DNA of 52,946 bases, taken from assembly GCF_019024285.1 (NCBI RefSeq), contig NZ_WMKZ01000031.1, forward strand, positions 1 through 52,946, written 5' to 3'. The stretch is from Alkalihalobacterium elongatum (GTDB taxonomy: Bacteria > Bacillota > Bacilli > Bacillales > Bacillaceae_F). The translations under genes were made by a program, and so were the position numbers. The notes below the pieces were generated by a model that did not search any database, had not been told where the DNA came from, and saw only the letters and a list, made by a program, of their open reading frames with translations. Positions 52,833 to 52,946 of this stretch are shown in pieces (position 1 is the stretch's first letter; the number at the start of each line of letters is the position of its first letter).

Positions 52833-52861
52833 TTGATCAAAAGTTCCTAGCGTGGTAAGAT
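52833..52861 (+). promoter_or_regulatory. rRNA operon promoter P2 (possible)
   Basis: TTGATC - 17 bp - TAAGAT, overlapping TATAAT at 52861-52866. Tandem promoters are usual for Bacillus rrn operons. Confidence 0.55.
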
Positions 52862-52869
52862 ATAATTCT

Positions 52870-52946
52870 TGTCGCTAACAACGACATAAAAAGTTCTTTG
52901 AAAACTGAACAAAAAGCCAAGCGAAATAAAGAGATACATGATATCT
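52870..52946 (+). other. Pre-16S rRNA leader
   Basis: TTCTTTGAAAACTGAAC at 52894-52910 is the conserved leader sequence found before 16S rRNA in Bacillus; a TGTCG...CGACA hairpin precedes it. The 16S gene itself must begin just past the window. Confidence 0.8.

Overview
The window is about 53 kb of low-GC Firmicute DNA, almost certainly from a Bacillaceae bacterium that can grow without oxygen by nitrate respiration or ammonification and by mixed-acid fermentation. The evidence is a Bacillus-type FNR regulator (Asp141 plus a C-terminal Cys cluster), a guanidine-I riboswitch in front of ykkCD-like genes, Bacillus-style ribosome binding sites, YwiC, a CwlO-like hydrolase and an AimR-family receptor. 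The left edge is a tRNA-Thr/Lys/Leu cluster of the kind that trails an rRNA operon. The right edge runs into a promoter and the pre-16S leader of another rRNA operon. No transposon, integrase, prophage or CRISPR array is visible.

Layout. 1-9.9 kb is mixed accessory DNA: a very glutamine-rich small protein, a CwlO-like hydrolase, a CheB/CheR-junction remnant, an MFS transporter, a 3-methyladenine DNA glycosylase, an FRG-domain protein, the guanidine riboswitch with its SMR exporter pair, and a MOSC-domain protein. 9.9-23.4 kb is a molybdenum-cofactor and formate region: moaA, fdhD, an OFA-type transporter, a DUF2294 protein, an FdhF/YdeP-type formate dehydrogenase, moaC, moaB, an AimR-like peptide-receptor homologue, moeA-mobB-moaE-moaD and mobA. 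23.5-45.6 kb is an anaerobic respiration and fermentation block: narK, nirBD, pflB-pflA, an orphan DctP, a second moaA, an Mrp ATPase, a chemoreceptor, a SPASM radical SAM enzyme, a five-gene nitrate-reductase-like operon, fnr and ywiC. 45.7-52.3 kb is general metabolism: a TetR regulator, an AidB-like acyl-CoA dehydrogenase, zwf, a cyclase-family hydrolase and gnd.

How it fits together. PflB/PflA would make formate, which FdhF (matured by FdhD) could oxidise. NarK would import nitrate, the Mo-enzyme would reduce it to nitrite and NirBD would take nitrite to ammonium. Both Mo-enzymes need the cofactor made by the moa/moe/mob genes here. Eight TGTGA-N6-TCACA FNR boxes, six of them perfect, sit before narK, nirB, pflB, the second moaA, the chemoreceptor, the radical SAM gene, the nitrate-reductase operon and ywiC. 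In most of them a -10 hexamer starts 29-31 bp from the box centre, as expected for class II activation by the locally encoded Fnr.

The two most unusual items are an arbitrium-receptor (AimR) homologue placed inside the Moco gene cluster with no phage genes or visible AimP peptide, and a nitrate-reductase operon that combines an assimilatory-type cytoplasmic Mo subunit with a four-cluster ferredoxin, a multi-TM anchor carrying a double-CxxC tail, a Tat-exported bc-type Rieske protein and a small membrane protein.
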